A DNA stretch of 64,000 nt from Prorocentrum cordatum (Eukaryota; Sar; Dinophyceae; Prorocentrales; Prorocentraceae). The stretch spans positions 52,282 to 116,281 of the forward strand of contig CAUYUJ010015514.1 of the NCBI GenBank assembly GCA_963575745.1, given 5' to 3'. This document shows, piece after piece, positions 1 through 11,969 of this stretch. The stretch's first letter is position 1, and the number at the start of each line of letters is the position of its first letter. The notes beneath the pieces were generated by a model that saw only the letters and a program-made list of their open reading frames with translations, made no database searches and had not been told where the DNA came from. Position numbers and translations under genes: made by a program.

Positions 1-119
1 GTCGGTTCGCCGCCAGGGTTTTCGATGTACGCCGCGCCGTTGCCATCGTCAAAAAGAGCTCTAGCGCGAATCTAATTGGGAGCCCAGCAAGAGTCCTACT
101 AGGAATCCCACCAAGAATC

Positions 120-640
120 CTTACTAATACGCCTACTAGAAATCAACGGCCTCCAATACCACGGGATGTGTAATGCTGTTGGAAATGGCCTGAGGCGTTC
201 GCTGAAACCCCTTTTTGGGACCACGAAACGTGTGAGGGGGGCGCCGAAATCGGCCAAAAGCCCTCAATGGAGCCCCTTTGTAGTACCACGGAATGTGTGA
301 CGTTGTGTTGACAATTGCATGAGGCGTTCGCTGAAACCTCGTTTGGGACCACGAAACGTGCAAGGGTTGCACCGAAATCGGTTCGAGGCCCTCGGCGGAA
401 CCCCTCCCCTGTGGGGACGCGAAACGTATGAGGGTAGGAAAGAAATGGTCCTGAGGCCTTCGGTGGAGCCACTGTGGGGCCACGAAACGTGTCAGGGGTG
501 CGCCGAAATCGGCCCGGAAACATCGGTGAATCTCCTTTTGTGGGGCTACGAAACCACTGCGGGTTGTGTAGAAATTGGCCCGAAGCCTTCGGTAGAGCCC
601 CCTGTGGGGCCACGAAGCATATGAGGGGTACGCCGAAGTC
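120..640 (+). repeat. 63 bp satellite array, left end
   Basis: Degenerate tandem repeats with a period near 63 bp. The recurring core is 'ccacgaaacgtgt', then 'gaaatcggcc', then 'gccttcggtggagcc'. The same family recurs in reverse orientation at 3,286-3,735 and as a longer 77 bp form at 63,080-64,000. Short ORFs in it follow the repeat and are not genes. Confidence 0.8.
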
Positions 641-867
641 GTTGCTCTGTTGCTCTGTTGTTGGGGGGGCTCTGATTAGGTTGTCTGTTGCGTCTGTTGC
701 TCTGTCGTCTGTTGCTCTGTTGCTGGGGGGGGTGCTCTTTGTGGCTCTGTTGCTCTGTTGCTGAGTGGGAGGCTCTGTTGCGCTGTTGCTGTGTTGCTGT
801 GTTGCGGGGGGGGGCTCAGCCACCGGGCACCAGCGAGTGTTTTCGTCAACAACAAAAACACCAACAA

Positions 868-899
<32 letters not shown>

Positions 900-1240
900 A
901 TCACTTTACCCGAACGCTCAGTGTTCTCACAAGTGCCAGGGTTTTCATGCGACGCCAGCCAATACCCCCACTTTGTGGGGGGGCAGTGCAAGCTCTACCA
1001 AATATCCACACGACTCTTCGCCACCACCCACACCCAGCTTCCCGCCCTATGACGTTCGGACACTTCACTTCGTGGCCTGCGGACGACCGTGGCTACTACA
1101 CTGGCGTGGAGTACACACCCACAGAAGTTGTTAAGCCTACGTTCGTACACCCACAGAAGTTGTTAAGCCTTGTTAACCCACAGAAGTTGTTAAGCCTTCC
1201 ACAGAACATCTGTTGCATATGATGCATATGGTACATGATA
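640..1240. repeat. GTTGCTCT repeats, CAA/CAG microsatellite and first copy of a recurrent module
   Basis: Bases 640-800 repeat 'gttgctctgtt'. Bases 845-905 are a CAA/CAG tract. From about 905 the sequence resembles the modules seen around 5.2, 9.7, 10.4 and 11.1 kb (CAA tract, then a region with a C-run/G-run palindrome). Bases 1,120-1,200 carry three copies of 'cacagaagttgttaagcct'. I see no gene. Confidence 0.6.
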
Positions 1241-2140
1241 CACATGATACACATGATACGTACTCACAAGATAGTTGATCACATCTTTAGGGCAAATTCC
1301 CTAAACCAATAGGGGGACGTTTTATTCTCGGCGGCCGAGGGCGCAACCTATGGCACAACCGCAATGGATTGTGGCCCCTGGCAGGCGCGCGAACCCCGTT
1401 GCAAGAGCGTGCGAAAGTAGCTCGCGCGAGCTCATGTAACATAAATGTTGGAAAACCATTGGTTTTTTTTAGGATTCGGACAGCGCGCGCGGGTAGAAAT
1501 TTTGAAAAGTCGTGCAGGTGTTTTTCGAGGACCTACGGTGCGATTCGTGTGATTTTATGATGCGCGGTGCTAAAATTCTTAAGAAGCCCAATGGTTTTTG
1601 GAGATTTCGGCGTGCGCGCGCGAAGAAAAAACGAATGTGTCCCGCATGGTATTATTTGACAGGGATGATGGCCCTGGCAGGTGCGCAACCGTTGTCGCAG
1701 AAGTTCGAAAAAGTTGCTCGCAAAAGCCCGTTTGACAGAAATGTTTAAAAAGTGTTGGGTTTCCTACGAATCCGCAAGAGCGCGCGGGATGAGATTTTGA
1801 CAATTTTTTGTTGAAAAACCATTGGTTTTTTGATGTTTTTATGTTAAAATCGCTGCGAACACTAAGGTTTTGGAAGGATTTCGTCTTGCGCGCGCGAATG
1901 TCCACTTTACCTTATTTTTTGCAAGGGATTCTTGAAATTTGATTATATTAGAACAAGAAATGTCATTTTCTATTGTTTTTTGCAAGGGAAAGCGGATTAC
2001 AACAAAACAACCGGATCCTGTACACACCCTCTTTTCTGAGGCTTCCTCACGAAAATGATGAAAATGTAGCTGCGGCCTAGGCGGCGCAGGGGGGGCGCGC
2101 ACCAGGGGGCCCAACAATAATTATTCTTTAGAATAAATAA
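1240..2140. repeat. Degenerate dispersed repeats with 'accattggtttttt' cores
   Basis: Several diverged units share 'aaaaaccattggtttttt', 'gcgcgcgcg' and 'aagttgctcgc' segments, for example near 1,410, 1,590, 1,715 and 1,815. The spacing is irregular, in the order of 100-200 bp. I see no convincing gene. Confidence 0.45.
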
Positions 2141-2144
2141 TGTT

Positions 2145-3104
2145 CAACAGCGACAGCAACAACAGCATCCACAACAACAGCTGCAGCAACAACAGCAACA
2201 ACAACACTCATTGTACCCTCATGCGCGATGTTAACACACGAAGCATGCGACCATCATGATAACCATCCCCATGATTGCCGACTATTGTTCTATAGCGGGG
2301 ACCGTTATTTCCATTCCCAGATCTCCCGCCCAATTAGGTCTTGCAAACATCTCATCCGAGGAGTTTCAACATATCCCGCCTCGAAAACGCATGCCCGCGC
2401 CTTGCTGCGCCGATGCGAGACCGCCAGTGGAGCCCCAGCCAAGGGTAAAGCACAAGGAAGTATCGAGCGACAGGATTGCCTTGATGGGGAGGGGGGCTGT
2501 CGGCGGCGAGGCAAGGACCTGGCCCTGAATAGAAAGGGAGGAACTCTCGAGCAGGGCCGCTGTTGTTGCTTGGAGTGGCGCCAATGCTGAAGAGAGTAGG
2601 GCGCTAGTCCAATGTAAAGCAAAACGAAGTCTCGAGCGGGAACGCTGGCTTTGTTGGGACGGCGGTTGTCGGCGGTGAGGAGGAACACCGCCTTGAGTAA
2701 GAAGGGAGAAAGTCTCGAGCGGGAGCCGTGGTTTTGTCTGGACGGGGGCTGTCGGCGGCGAGGAGCAGCACCGTCCTCAGGAAATAGGGAGGAGGTCTCG
2801 AGCAGGAGTGTTGTTCTTGCTGGGAGCGGCGCCAATTCAAAAAGAGAGTAGCGCGCCAGTCCAGCGAAAAACGGGAGCAAGTCTCGAGCGGCTTTCGGCG
2901 GCGAGCAAGAGCACCGGCCCTGAGTATAAAAGGAGGAAGTCTCGAGCGGGAGCGTTGTTTTTGTTGGGGGGCCTGTTTTGGCGCCCCCCCAAAACGCTCG
3001 AGCGTGAGCCTCATTTTCAATGAAAAGGTAGCCGGCGCGAGGCGAGAGCGCCAAGGCGCCTGGGGAGCTCCAACAATAAGAATTGTTTAGTAGGTAACAC
3101 ATTC

Positions 3105-3156
<52 letters not shown>

Positions 3157-3275
3157 GCAACCGCAACAGCAACAGCAACAACAACAGCAACAGCAACAAC
3201 AACAGCAACAGCAACAGCAACAATAACAACAGCAACAACAAAAATAATAGCAGCAGCAACAACAACCAGGCATCA
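2145..3275. repeat. Module with 'tctcgagcggg' subrepeats, bounded by CAA/CAG tracts
   Basis: It starts with a CAG/CAA tract (2,150-2,210). Repeats of roughly 110-130 bp follow, each with 'gtctcgagcggg' and 'ctgtcggcggcgag', for example near 2,455, 2,540, 2,625, 2,715, 2,795, 2,880 and 2,940. It ends with a long CAA/CAG tract at 3,102-3,265. The ORFs on both strands reflect the repeat and polyglutamine/polyleucine reading of the microsatellite. Confidence 0.6.
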
Positions 3276-3285
3276 ACGCCTAAGT

Positions 3286-3735
3286 GTGCCCCGTCCCCGG
3301 AGGGGACCCCTCGCACGTTCCGTGGCCCCTCGCACGGTCCACTGCCCTTGTGGAGTGTCTCCGCGGGACGCCTCAGGCCCACTTCGGATCACCCTCACAC
3401 GTTTCGTGATTCCACGATGGGTCTCCACGGGACGCTCCGGGCCCATTTCGGAGCACCCTTCACATGTTTCGTTGTCCCACGATGGGTCTCCACGGGACGC
3501 CTCGGGTTCACTTTGGGGGCACCGCTCACACGCTTCGTGGCCCCATGAGGGGTCCCCACCGGAGGCATCGGGATTCACTTCGGATGCCTCGGGCCCATTT
3601 CGGAGCACCCCTCACACGTTTCGTGGGCGAACGAGGGGTCCCCACGGTACGCTTCGGGGCCATTTCGGAGCACCCCTCACATGCTGTGCTGCTCCACGAA
3701 GCGGCCCCCACGGGGCGCCTCGGGCTCATTGGATG
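3286..3735 (-). repeat. 64 bp satellite array, inverted relative to the left-end array
   Basis: Tandem units of about 64 bp contain 'ggtctccacgggacgcctcgg', 'cccatttcggagcacccctc' and 'cacgtttcgtggcccca'. The reverse complement matches the 63 bp family at 120-640. Confidence 0.8.
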
Positions 3736-4435
3736 TTCGTTGGGATCTCGGGGGAAGCTTGTCGGGGGCCTCTAGGGGGCAGTTTGGACGCCTCGTGGGG
3801 GCCGTTTGGGGGTCTCTTGGGGCCTCTTTGAGCCTCTTGGGAGCCTCTTCTTAGGGGCCTCTTGGAGCCTCTTGGGGGCCTCTTCGAGGCCTCCTGGGGC
3901 CTCCTGGGCGCCTCTTGGGGTCCCCTGGGGGCCTTTTGGGGCGGAAGGCTCGGATTTTCGCTTCGTGTTCCCTCTTTTGGGGCCATTTTGGGGCCCTCTT
4001 GGGTCGTTTTGGGCGCCCCTTGGGCTGTCTTGGGGCCCTCTTGGACCGTTTTGGAGCCCTCTTGATTCTGTTGATTCTTATTGATTTAAAATGATTCCTA
4101 TTGGTTCTAATTTCTTTCTATTGATTCGATCTGATTCCTGTTAATATCAACTTATCCCTACTGATCCCTATTGATTCCTACTGTTTCCAATTGATTATTG
4201 ATTCCCATTGATTCTATGTGATTCCTATTGATTCGAATTGATTTCTAGTGGTTGATTATTGATGATTCCTACTGATCGCCATTGATTCTAATATATTCCA
4301 ATCGAATCAAATTACTTCTGAGTGTTTCCGATTGATTCCTGTTGATCCTTATTGGTCCCTATTGATTATGATTGATTCTCCCGTTCGTATTGATTCGTAC
4401 TGGTTCCATTAATTCTAATTGACTCGTATTGATCC
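3735..4435. repeat. 'ggcctcttgg' minisatellite followed by A/T-rich 'attgattc' repeats
   Basis: Bases 3,740-4,070 are variants of 'gggggcctcttggggcc'. Bases 4,075-4,435 are an AT-rich tract built from 'tattgattcc' variants. Base composition changes sharply between the two. There is no gene. Confidence 0.7.
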
Positions 4436-4935
4436 CATAAAAGCTCCATCCGCCCCCAACAGGGTCTTATTGGAGCTCCATCCATGCTTAACAGGATCCG
4501 GTTGGAGCTCCATCCACCCCTAAGTGGATCCTAGTAAGCCTCCATCTGTCCCTAACAGGATCCTACTAAAGTTCCATGTATCCCTAACAAGATCCTATTA
4601 GAGCTCCATCCATTCCTAGCAGGATCTTATCAGAGCTCCATCCATCCCTAACAGGATCCTGTTAGAGCTCCATCCACGCCTAGCAGGACCCGATTAAAGC
4701 TCCATCAATCCCGAACAGGATCTGATCAGAGCTCCATCCATCCTTGGCAAGATCCTGTTAGAGCTCCATCCATCCCTAACAGGGTCCTATCATAGCTCCA
4801 TCTATCCGTAACAGGATCATATTAGAGATCCATCCCTAACAGGATCCTATTAGAGCTCCATCCATCCCCAACAGGATCCGATTAGAGCTCCACCCATCTC
4901 TAACAGGATCCTACTAGAATTCCATCCATCCTTAA
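4436..4935 (+). repeat. 32 bp satellite array
   Basis: About 15 units of roughly 32 bp with consensus elements 'agagctccatccat' and 'ccctaacaggatcctatt'. Stops occur in every frame and there is no gene. Confidence 0.85.
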
Positions 4936-4939
4936 CGGA

Positions 4940-6130
4940 TTCCCATTAGAAGAGGCAACCAAAAGCGTTGCTTCGCCAGCGCGCGATCGTTTCGGCGAAG
5001 GCAGGGGCGACTTGACCCCTATATGGGTCCCAATGGATTTTGTAGTTAGTTGTTTGTACGAGTGCTGGCTGCTGGCTGCTTGCCCCCCCCCCTCTCTCGT
5101 GGGTGGGGAGGCGCACAGGAGTCCTGTCATGCGAATAGTAACCGGACTCCTGTGCCTCTGGGGAGAGGGGCACACATAGACGTTGATGACAACAACAACT
5201 GCACCAACAACAACAGCAGCAGCAACAACAACAATCATTTTAAGGCCGTTCGCCCCTTATCTGCTCACGTGCCAAACAATACGTACATCCCAAACCCTCG
5301 GTACACGCCGTCGTCGTCTTCGCTCGTACCCCCTTGGGGGTATATCTTCCTTGCCTGCCACGTGCATTTGGCGCAGACCGGGTTTACAACAAGAGCGGTT
5401 CCCGCCTGCTGTTCCTCACAATTTATTCCAAAGTCGCGCTGTCGCGCGGGATTTCTTCACAATTCATGTATTCATCGCGCTCTCGCGTGGGAGTTCCTTG
5501 CAATTTCTTCAAACGATGTGCCCTCGGCGCTCAGGAATCACGCTCTCGCTTCGGATTTTCTCACGGTTTACTTGGGAATCGCGCTATCGCGCGAGACTTC
5601 CTCGCGATTCATGCAGGACCCACTCTTCAGCAACCCGCTTGCTCGACCTGGTTGCCTGGGCGCGCCGACCTGTTCGCTATGGGTCTGCCCACCCGATCTG
5701 CCCGTCTGGTTATACCACTTGCTCCTTGCCCCGTCCTGCTAATTTCTCTCGTGCTCCATTGTTCTCCCCCTTCCACCCGTCGTCTCTTCCCTTGTTTTAG
5801 GGGGCCAGGGGCCCAGTTTGAGCCTTGTGACTTTCCCTTTATGAAAAAATAGAGTGCGAGCCCCGAGGGAAGCACTTCAATTGAAAAAACACAGTGGTCA
5901 CCGGAGGGGAGATCAACAATATATATTTGTATATATGTATGGCAGCCCCCCCACATGATCATACGCATTCTTCTTCCATGCACCCCATATCTCCTTCTCC
6001 TCATCCTCCTCCACTCTGTTTCGTTCTCTCTATCTCTCTCTCTCTCATCCCCTTCTCCTCCCCCCCTCCTCCTCCTCCTGCGGGAGCGTGGCAGCCTTAC
6101 AAAGGGATCTCGTTTTGAAAAGCCTTACGC
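4940..6130. repeat. Recurrent module copy (5.2-5.9 kb) with flanks
   Basis: It contains a CAA/CAG tract (5,185-5,235), then 'cgtcgtcgtcttcg' and the palindrome 'acccccttgggggt' (5,327-5,340), then several 'tcgcgc..gcgcgat' subrepeats (5,400-5,600), and an end motif 'cacttcaattgaaaaaacac' near 5,870. The same order of landmarks occurs in the copies near 9.65-10.33 and 10.38-11.10 kb. I see no gene. Confidence 0.55.
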
Positions 6131-6520
6131 AAGTGCTGCTTTCTGAAGGAAGCCATAAAACAACAAACAAAACATCCTCCATCACATAAGGACGTCCCTC
6201 CACGAGGAGGAGACAGGAGGAGAAGGAGGGTTAGAAGAAGAGGAGGTTGGGCACCGAAAAAGAAGAAGGAACAACCACAAAAACGAATAAACCAAAGACC
6301 CAGGGCTGCAAAACCAAACAAACACAAGTAAAAACAACAAACATAACATCAAGATCTACCCCGCCCCACCCGCCCTTACACAGAACGTGCTGCAAACTGT
6401 GTTGTTGTGTTTGTGTTGTTGTTCCTTGTGTTATTTTGGTGTTTCAACCCTCGGTCTCTGGTTTCTTTGTTTTTTGTTGTGTTTCCTTGTGTTGATTTGG
6501 TTTTTCAATGCCCAAACGGT
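6130..6520. other. Unassigned sequence, A/C-rich then T/G-rich
   Basis: Bases 6,150-6,350 are A- and C-rich; 6,390-6,520 are rich in 'gttgtgtt'. Nothing here reads as a gene, and no RNA gene was recognised. Confidence 0.5.
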
Positions 6521-6524
6521 ATTT

Positions 6525-9375
6525 GTTGTGCTTTCCACTAGAATCCCGTTGCGGTGCTTTCCAAAGGATTCCTGCTGTGAGGATTATCATGTGTTTTCCA
6601 ACGGATTCCTGCTGTGAGGCTTTCCAATGGAATCCCTGTGGCGCTTTTTAATACTACATCCTTTAGTGGAGCTTCCCAAAGGGTTCCTGCTGTGAGGCCT
6701 TCCAATAGAAACACTTTGCGATGAGTTCCAAAGGGCTCCTGTTGTGAGGCAATGCGATGGCCTTTTTTTCGTTGTGCTTTTCCCACGGACTCCTGTTGTG
6801 CGGCTCTCCGATATAACCCTTTAGTTGCGCTTTCCAAAGGATTCCTGGCACGAGGCTTTCCAATATAATGCATGCGTGGCAGCCTCCAATACAATAGAAT
6901 CCCTTTGCCGTGCTTTCCAAAGGATTCCTGTTGCGAGGCGTTCCAATCGAATCCTGGTGCGGTGTTTTCCACAAGACTCGCAGTCATTCCTGGCGCGAGG
7001 CTTTCCGATGGAATCCCTTCTGTGGTGTTTTCTAATCCAATAGAATCCCTTTTATGGTGATTTCCACTGGATTCCTGTTGTGGGGCTTTCCAATGACATC
7101 CCGTTGTGGCGCTTTCCAATCCAATAGAATCCAGCTGTGGTGTTTCCAAAGGATTCCTGTTGCGAGGCTTTCCAATCGGATCCTTGCGAGGTGCGTCCCA
7201 AAGGATTCCACGTGTGAATCCTTTCGATAAAAACCATGTGTGGCGCTTTCCCATCCAATCGAATCCTTGTGGTGCTTTCTAACGGGTTCCTGGTTCCTGT
7301 TGTGAGGCCTTCCAGTAGAAAACCTTTGCGACGCTTTCCAATTGATTCCTGTCGTGATGCAGTCCAGTGAAATCCCTTAGCGATGCTTTTCCCAAGGATT
7401 ATTGCCGTGCGGCTTTCCAATCGAATCCCTTCGTTGCGCTTTTCAACAAACCCGTGTGTGAGGCTTTCCAGTAGACTCCCTTTGTGGCGCTTTCCAATCC
7501 AATCGAATCCCTTGGTTGTCCTTTCCAAAGGGAACCTCCTGTGAGGATTTCCCAAAGAATCCCTTAGTGTCGCTTTCCAAAAGATTCATGTTGCGAGGCT
7601 TTCCAATGGAATCCCTCGGTGGCGCTTTCGAAACCATCACTTTGCGGTGCTTTCCAAAGGATGCCTGTTGTGAGGCTTTCCAATCGCATCCTTTGGTTGT
7701 GCTTTCCAAATGATTCCTGTTGCGCGGCAATCACTCCTGGTGTGAAGCTTTCCAATAGATACCCGTTGTGGTCCTTTCTGCTGTGAGGCTTTCCCATCGA
7801 ATCCCTTTGTGGCGCTTTCCCTTCCAATGGATTCCCTTTGTGGTGATTTCTAAAAGGATTCCTGGTGTGAGGCTTTCCAATAGAAACCCTTTGTGGTGCT
7901 TTCCAAAGGATTCCTGTTGTGATGCAGTCCAATAGGATATTCTGGCGGCGTTTTCCAAAAAGGATTCCTGTTGTGAGGCCTTCCAATGTAATGCCTTTGT
8001 GGTGCTTTCCGCGTTTTTCCTGTTGAGAGGGCTTCCAATACAAATCTGTTCGTCGCGCTTTCCAATCCAATCAAATCCCTTTGTGGTGCGTTTCAAAGTA
8101 TGCCTGTTGTGAGGGTTTCCAATCGAATCCCTGAGTTGTGCTTCCCACAAGAGTACTGTTGTGAGGATTTCCTAGAGAATCCCTTCGCGGCGCGTTCCAA
8201 AAGATTCCTGTTGAGAAGCTTTCCGGTCGAATCCCTTTGTGGCGCTGTCCAATCCAATAGAATAATCTCTTTGTGGCGCCTTCCGAAGGATTCCTGTTGC
8301 GAGGCTTTCCAGCCGAATCCCTTTGTGGTGCTTTCCAAAGGATTCCTGTTGTGAGGCTTTCCCATAGAATCCCTGTGTGGCGCTTTTCAATCCAAAAGAA
8401 TCGTTTTGTGGTGCTTTCCAAAGGGTTCCTGCTGTGAGGCCTTCCAATAGAAACCCGTTGCGATGTTTCCAAAAGGGTTCCTAGCGTGAGGCAATACAAC
8501 GGTTTTTTTTTCGCTTCTCCCGCGGACTCCTGTTGTGCGGCTCTCCTGTATAAACCTTTAGTTGCGTTTTCCAAAAGATTCCTGGTGCGAGGCTTTCCAA
8601 TAGAATGCCTTTGTGGCGCCGTCCAATACAATAGAACCCGCGTGGTGCTTTCCACAGGATTCATGTTGCGAGGCTTTCCAATCGAATCCTTGTGTGGTGC
8701 TTTCAGAAGGATTACTGTTGTGCGGCAATCATTCCTGGTGTGCGGCTTTCCAATAAAATCCCTTTGTGGCGCTGTCCAATCCAATGTGACGCCTTCCGAG
8801 GGATTCCTGTTGCGAGGCTTTCCCGTCGAATCCCTTTTGTGGCGCTTTCCAAAGGATTCCTGTTGTGAGGCTTTCCCATAGAATCCCTTTGTGGCACTTT
8901 CCAATCCACTCGAATCCCTTTGTGGTGCTTTCCAAAAGGGTTCATGCTGTGAGCCTTCTTATAAGAGAAACCTTTGCGATGTTGTCCAAAGGGTTCCTGT
9001 GGTGAGACAATACAATGGACTCTTTTTGTGGTGCTTTTCCCACGGACTCCTCTTGTGCGGCTTTCCTATCGAATCCTCTAGTTGCGTTTTCCAACAGATT
9101 CCTGGTGTGAGGCTTTCCGATCTAATCCCTTTGTGGCGCTTTCCAATCCAATCGAATCCCTCTGTACTGCTTTCAAAAGGGTTCCTGTTGTGTGGCTTTC
9201 CAATCGAATCCTTGCGTGGTGCTTTCCAGCAGAGCAGATTCCCGCTTTCCAATCAAATCCCTTTGTGGTGCTTTCCAAAGGGTTCCTGTTGTGAGGCTTT
9301 CCAATGAAATCCCTTTTGTGGCGTTTACCAATCCAATCGAATCCCTCTGTCGTGTTTTCCAAAGGATTCCCACAA
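6525..9375 (-). repeat. Large satellite array, unit about 52 bp
   Basis: About 2.8 kb of variants of 'ggtgctttccaaaggattcc' plus 'tgttgtgaggctttccaat' plus 'cgaatccctttgt' (about 52 bp), interspersed with a ~31 bp variant carrying 'ctttccaatccaat'. The minus strand has few stops in any frame, so many long ORFs of the 'KASQQESFGK' type arise. The unit is not a multiple of three and all frames are similarly open, so these are repeat ORFs and not a gene. Confidence 0.85.
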
Positions 9376-11171
9376 AGAAGCCTTGCGCTACCCCGCCGCC
9401 CTCAGCCCGAGGTTGCACTGCCCCGCTGAAGGAAGATAAGAGGATGAGGAGGAGCGACGGAGAGCGGGGAGCAGATGAGGGAGGGGTATCTATCGATATA
9501 TATATATATATACACACATCCGAAGAATATGTATGATCATGTGGGGGGGCGAGCATATGTATACATATGTATACATAATTACACATCAGTAACGCAAGCC
9601 CAACAACACCACCAACAATACCAAACACAACAACAGCAGCAACAGCAGCAACAGCAGCACCAACAACAACAGCAACAACAGCATCAACAACCACATCAAC
9701 AACATCAACAACAACAGCAATCAGTTGAATACTGTTCGCTCCTTTCTGCTCGCGTGTCAGCCACTCGATACCCGCCCTCTTCGTCTTCGATTGTACCCCC
9801 TTGGGGGTAGATCTTCCTTGTTTGCAAAATGTATTTCGTGCAGCCCTTCAGGAAGGGGAAGAGAGGACGAACGGACGAAAGGGACAAGTGTGAAGGAGGA
9901 AGATGGAACACAAGAGAGAGAGTAGCAGGAGAGGGGTTAGGAGCAGAAAACACGTGGCAGAACCAGACGGGCAAATCGGGTGCGCAGACCCTAGCGGGCG
10001 GGTTGGAAGGCGGGCCCAGGCGGCCAGGTCGAGCAGGCGGCTTGCTGAAGCGTGAGTCCTGCATGAATCGCGAGGACGTCTCGAACGATAGCGCGATTCC
10101 CAAGTAAATCGTGAGAAAAGCCAGGGCGAGAGCGTGACTCCTGACTGTCAAAGGCGCGGCATCACCACGCGAGGGCGCGATTCCTGCATGAATTGTGGGG
10201 AAATCCCGCGCGAAACCGAGAATTTGAAATGAATGGTGAGGGGGACCGGGCGGAAACCGTTGATGGTCGCCGGGGAGCCAACACAAAAAAACTCGGTGCG
10301 AGCACTTCAAATGAAAAACGCGATGTGAACCGGTGGAGGGATTAACAATAATGATTTTCAATAGTGAGAGTTCAGAAGCAACAACAGCAACCACAACAAC
10401 AAACATTGCAAGACTATTCGTTCCTGGTACAAAACTGCTCGTTCTTATCTGCTGGGTGTTACTCAACATGTATATCCGACGCCCTCGATTTCCACCCACA
10501 TCGTCTTCGGTTCTGTCCCCCTTGGGGGTGTCCCCTTTACCTGCCACGCGTACTTAGCGCAGCCCCTAAAACAGAGGAGGGGAGGAAGGAAGGGACAGAG
10601 GGGAGAGAGAAAGGTTGCACACGATAGAGATCAGCAGGAGAGGGGGTGGGGGCAACAAAAACACGCGGCATAACCAGACTAGCGGGTCGGGTGGAGCGTG
10701 TCTCAAACGGCGGGGTCGACCGGGCGGGTTGCTAAAGCGTCCGTCCCACATCACTCGCGAAGAAGTCTCGAGCGATAGCGCGGTTCCCCAATTTATCGTG
10801 AGGAATTCCAGGGGACAGCGTGATTTCTGAGCGTTGGCGGCGCGGCATCTCAATACATCTCAATACATTGCGAAGAGAAGTGCGCCACGAGGGCGCGATT
10901 CCTGCATAACTTGTGATCCAGTCCAGCGCGAGAGCGGGATTTTGAATATAATGTGAAGAGATATCAGGCGGGAGCCGTTGTTGTGGCAGTTCGGGGGCCA
11001 AGAGCACACTTTGAGGCGCAAGGCTTTCCCTTGCAATGTACAGAGTGCTAGCCCTGGGAGGCGCACTTCGAGTGAAAAACACAATGGGCACCCAATTGGG
11101 GGGTCAACTGTAAGTAGCCTGCAAAAATGAGAGCCCTACTACAACACCAACAACAACAACAACAACAACAA

Positions 11172-11206
<35 letters not shown>

Positions 11207-11500
11207 ACAACAACAACAACCATCACAACAATCACAACAATCTCAACAACAAAAACACCAACAACACCACTAATAAGAACAGCAATTAGTTTAAGACTGT
11301 TCGTTATGATTCCTGATCTGCTCGCGTGCCACTTAACAAATATACCCCGACCCTCGATGCTCGCCATCTTCGTCTTTGATCAGATGCCCGTTGAAAGCAT
11401 GTACATAACCTGCCACGCAAAGCTGGCAAAGCCCCTGAAACAGGGAAAGGAAGCGGGAAGGGGCAAGGTGGAAAGAGAGAAGGATTCCTGAGTGTTGGGA
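9376..11500. repeat. Two to three further copies of the recurrent CAA-palindrome module
   Basis: Landmarks repeat in the same order. CAA/CAG tracts lie at about 9,615-9,720, 10,375-10,410 and 11,140-11,275. The palindrome 'acccccttgggggt' lies near 9,796, with a variant near 10,518. 'Gcgcgattcc..aatt/aaatcgtgag' subrepeats lie at 10,075-10,230 and 10,755-10,960. End motifs 'cacttc..gaaaaac' lie near 10,300 and 11,065. A (TA)n stretch is at 9,495-9,515. I see no gene. Confidence 0.6.
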
Positions 11501-11512
11501 GGCGGCGTTCAC

Positions 11513-11751
11513 CTTTCCACCGCGTCGCGGACTTCAGCGGCAGCGCGAACACAGTTCGCGCTTGCCGCTTGGGCAGTGGCTTGCCCCTGTTGACGAGCGT
11601 CGCTGACCTCACCCTGCGCCTGCCTCATCGCACCTGCGCTCTCGGCCGATGCCTTCCTCACCGCAGCCTCGGCGCTCAGTCGATCTGCCTGAGCCCGTTG
11701 AACCACTGCCGCTGCCTCCGCCTCGAAGAGAGCGTTGCGCGCGTCAGCCGC
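11513..11751 (-). CDS. Exon of an unrecognised coiled-coil protein
   Basis: The minus strand reads an Ala/Glu/Arg-rich heptad-like sequence (AADARNALFEAEAA ... AAEVRDAVE) with no stop. It is bounded by a plausible 3' splice site (AAATCCAG before GCGGCTGAC) and a strong 5' splice site (GGAAAG then GTGAAC). The 239 bp exon leaves phase 2. Composition and heptad pattern suggest a coiled-coil segment; no domain is recognised. Just upstream on the minus strand a TIR insertion (11,757-11,969) separates it from sequence reading VAEELQ that would continue the same frame. I infer a host gene shared with the exon-like segments up to about 19.3 kb, but their joining order is unproven. Confidence 0.5.
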
Positions 11752-11756
11752 CTGGA

Positions 11757-11969
11757 TTTGGACGCGCGAAATGGGTACGGAAAGGATGGGCACTGTGCCC
11801 AACAGCAAATGTTGTCCCAAACCAACAGCGGCCGTTGTTGGGCAGGCGGCATTCTGTCTCAAATGGACGCAGGCCGCGGCGGCGCGGACAGCGAGTCCTG
11901 TTCAAAATGAACAGGAACTGCTGTTGGGCATCGTACCCATTCTTTCCGCACCCATTTCGGGCGTCGAGA
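11757..11969. mobile_element. 213 bp TIR insertion (introner/MITE-like) with 5 bp duplication CTGGA
   Basis: Both ends form an inverted repeat of about 50 bp with 8 mismatches in my ungapped alignment; its core is 'cgaaatgggt.cggaaag'. The insert is flanked by direct CTGGA copies at 11,752-11,756 and 11,970-11,974. Removing the insert plus one copy joins VAEELQ to AADARNAL in one frame, so it entered a coding exon. Simple GT-AG removal at the duplication would shift the frame by one base, so how or whether it is spliced is unresolved. Confidence 0.65.

Noticed and set aside
3017-3382. Poly-Leu ORF resembling a membrane segment
   Set aside because: Minus-strand reading of the CAA/CAG microsatellite.
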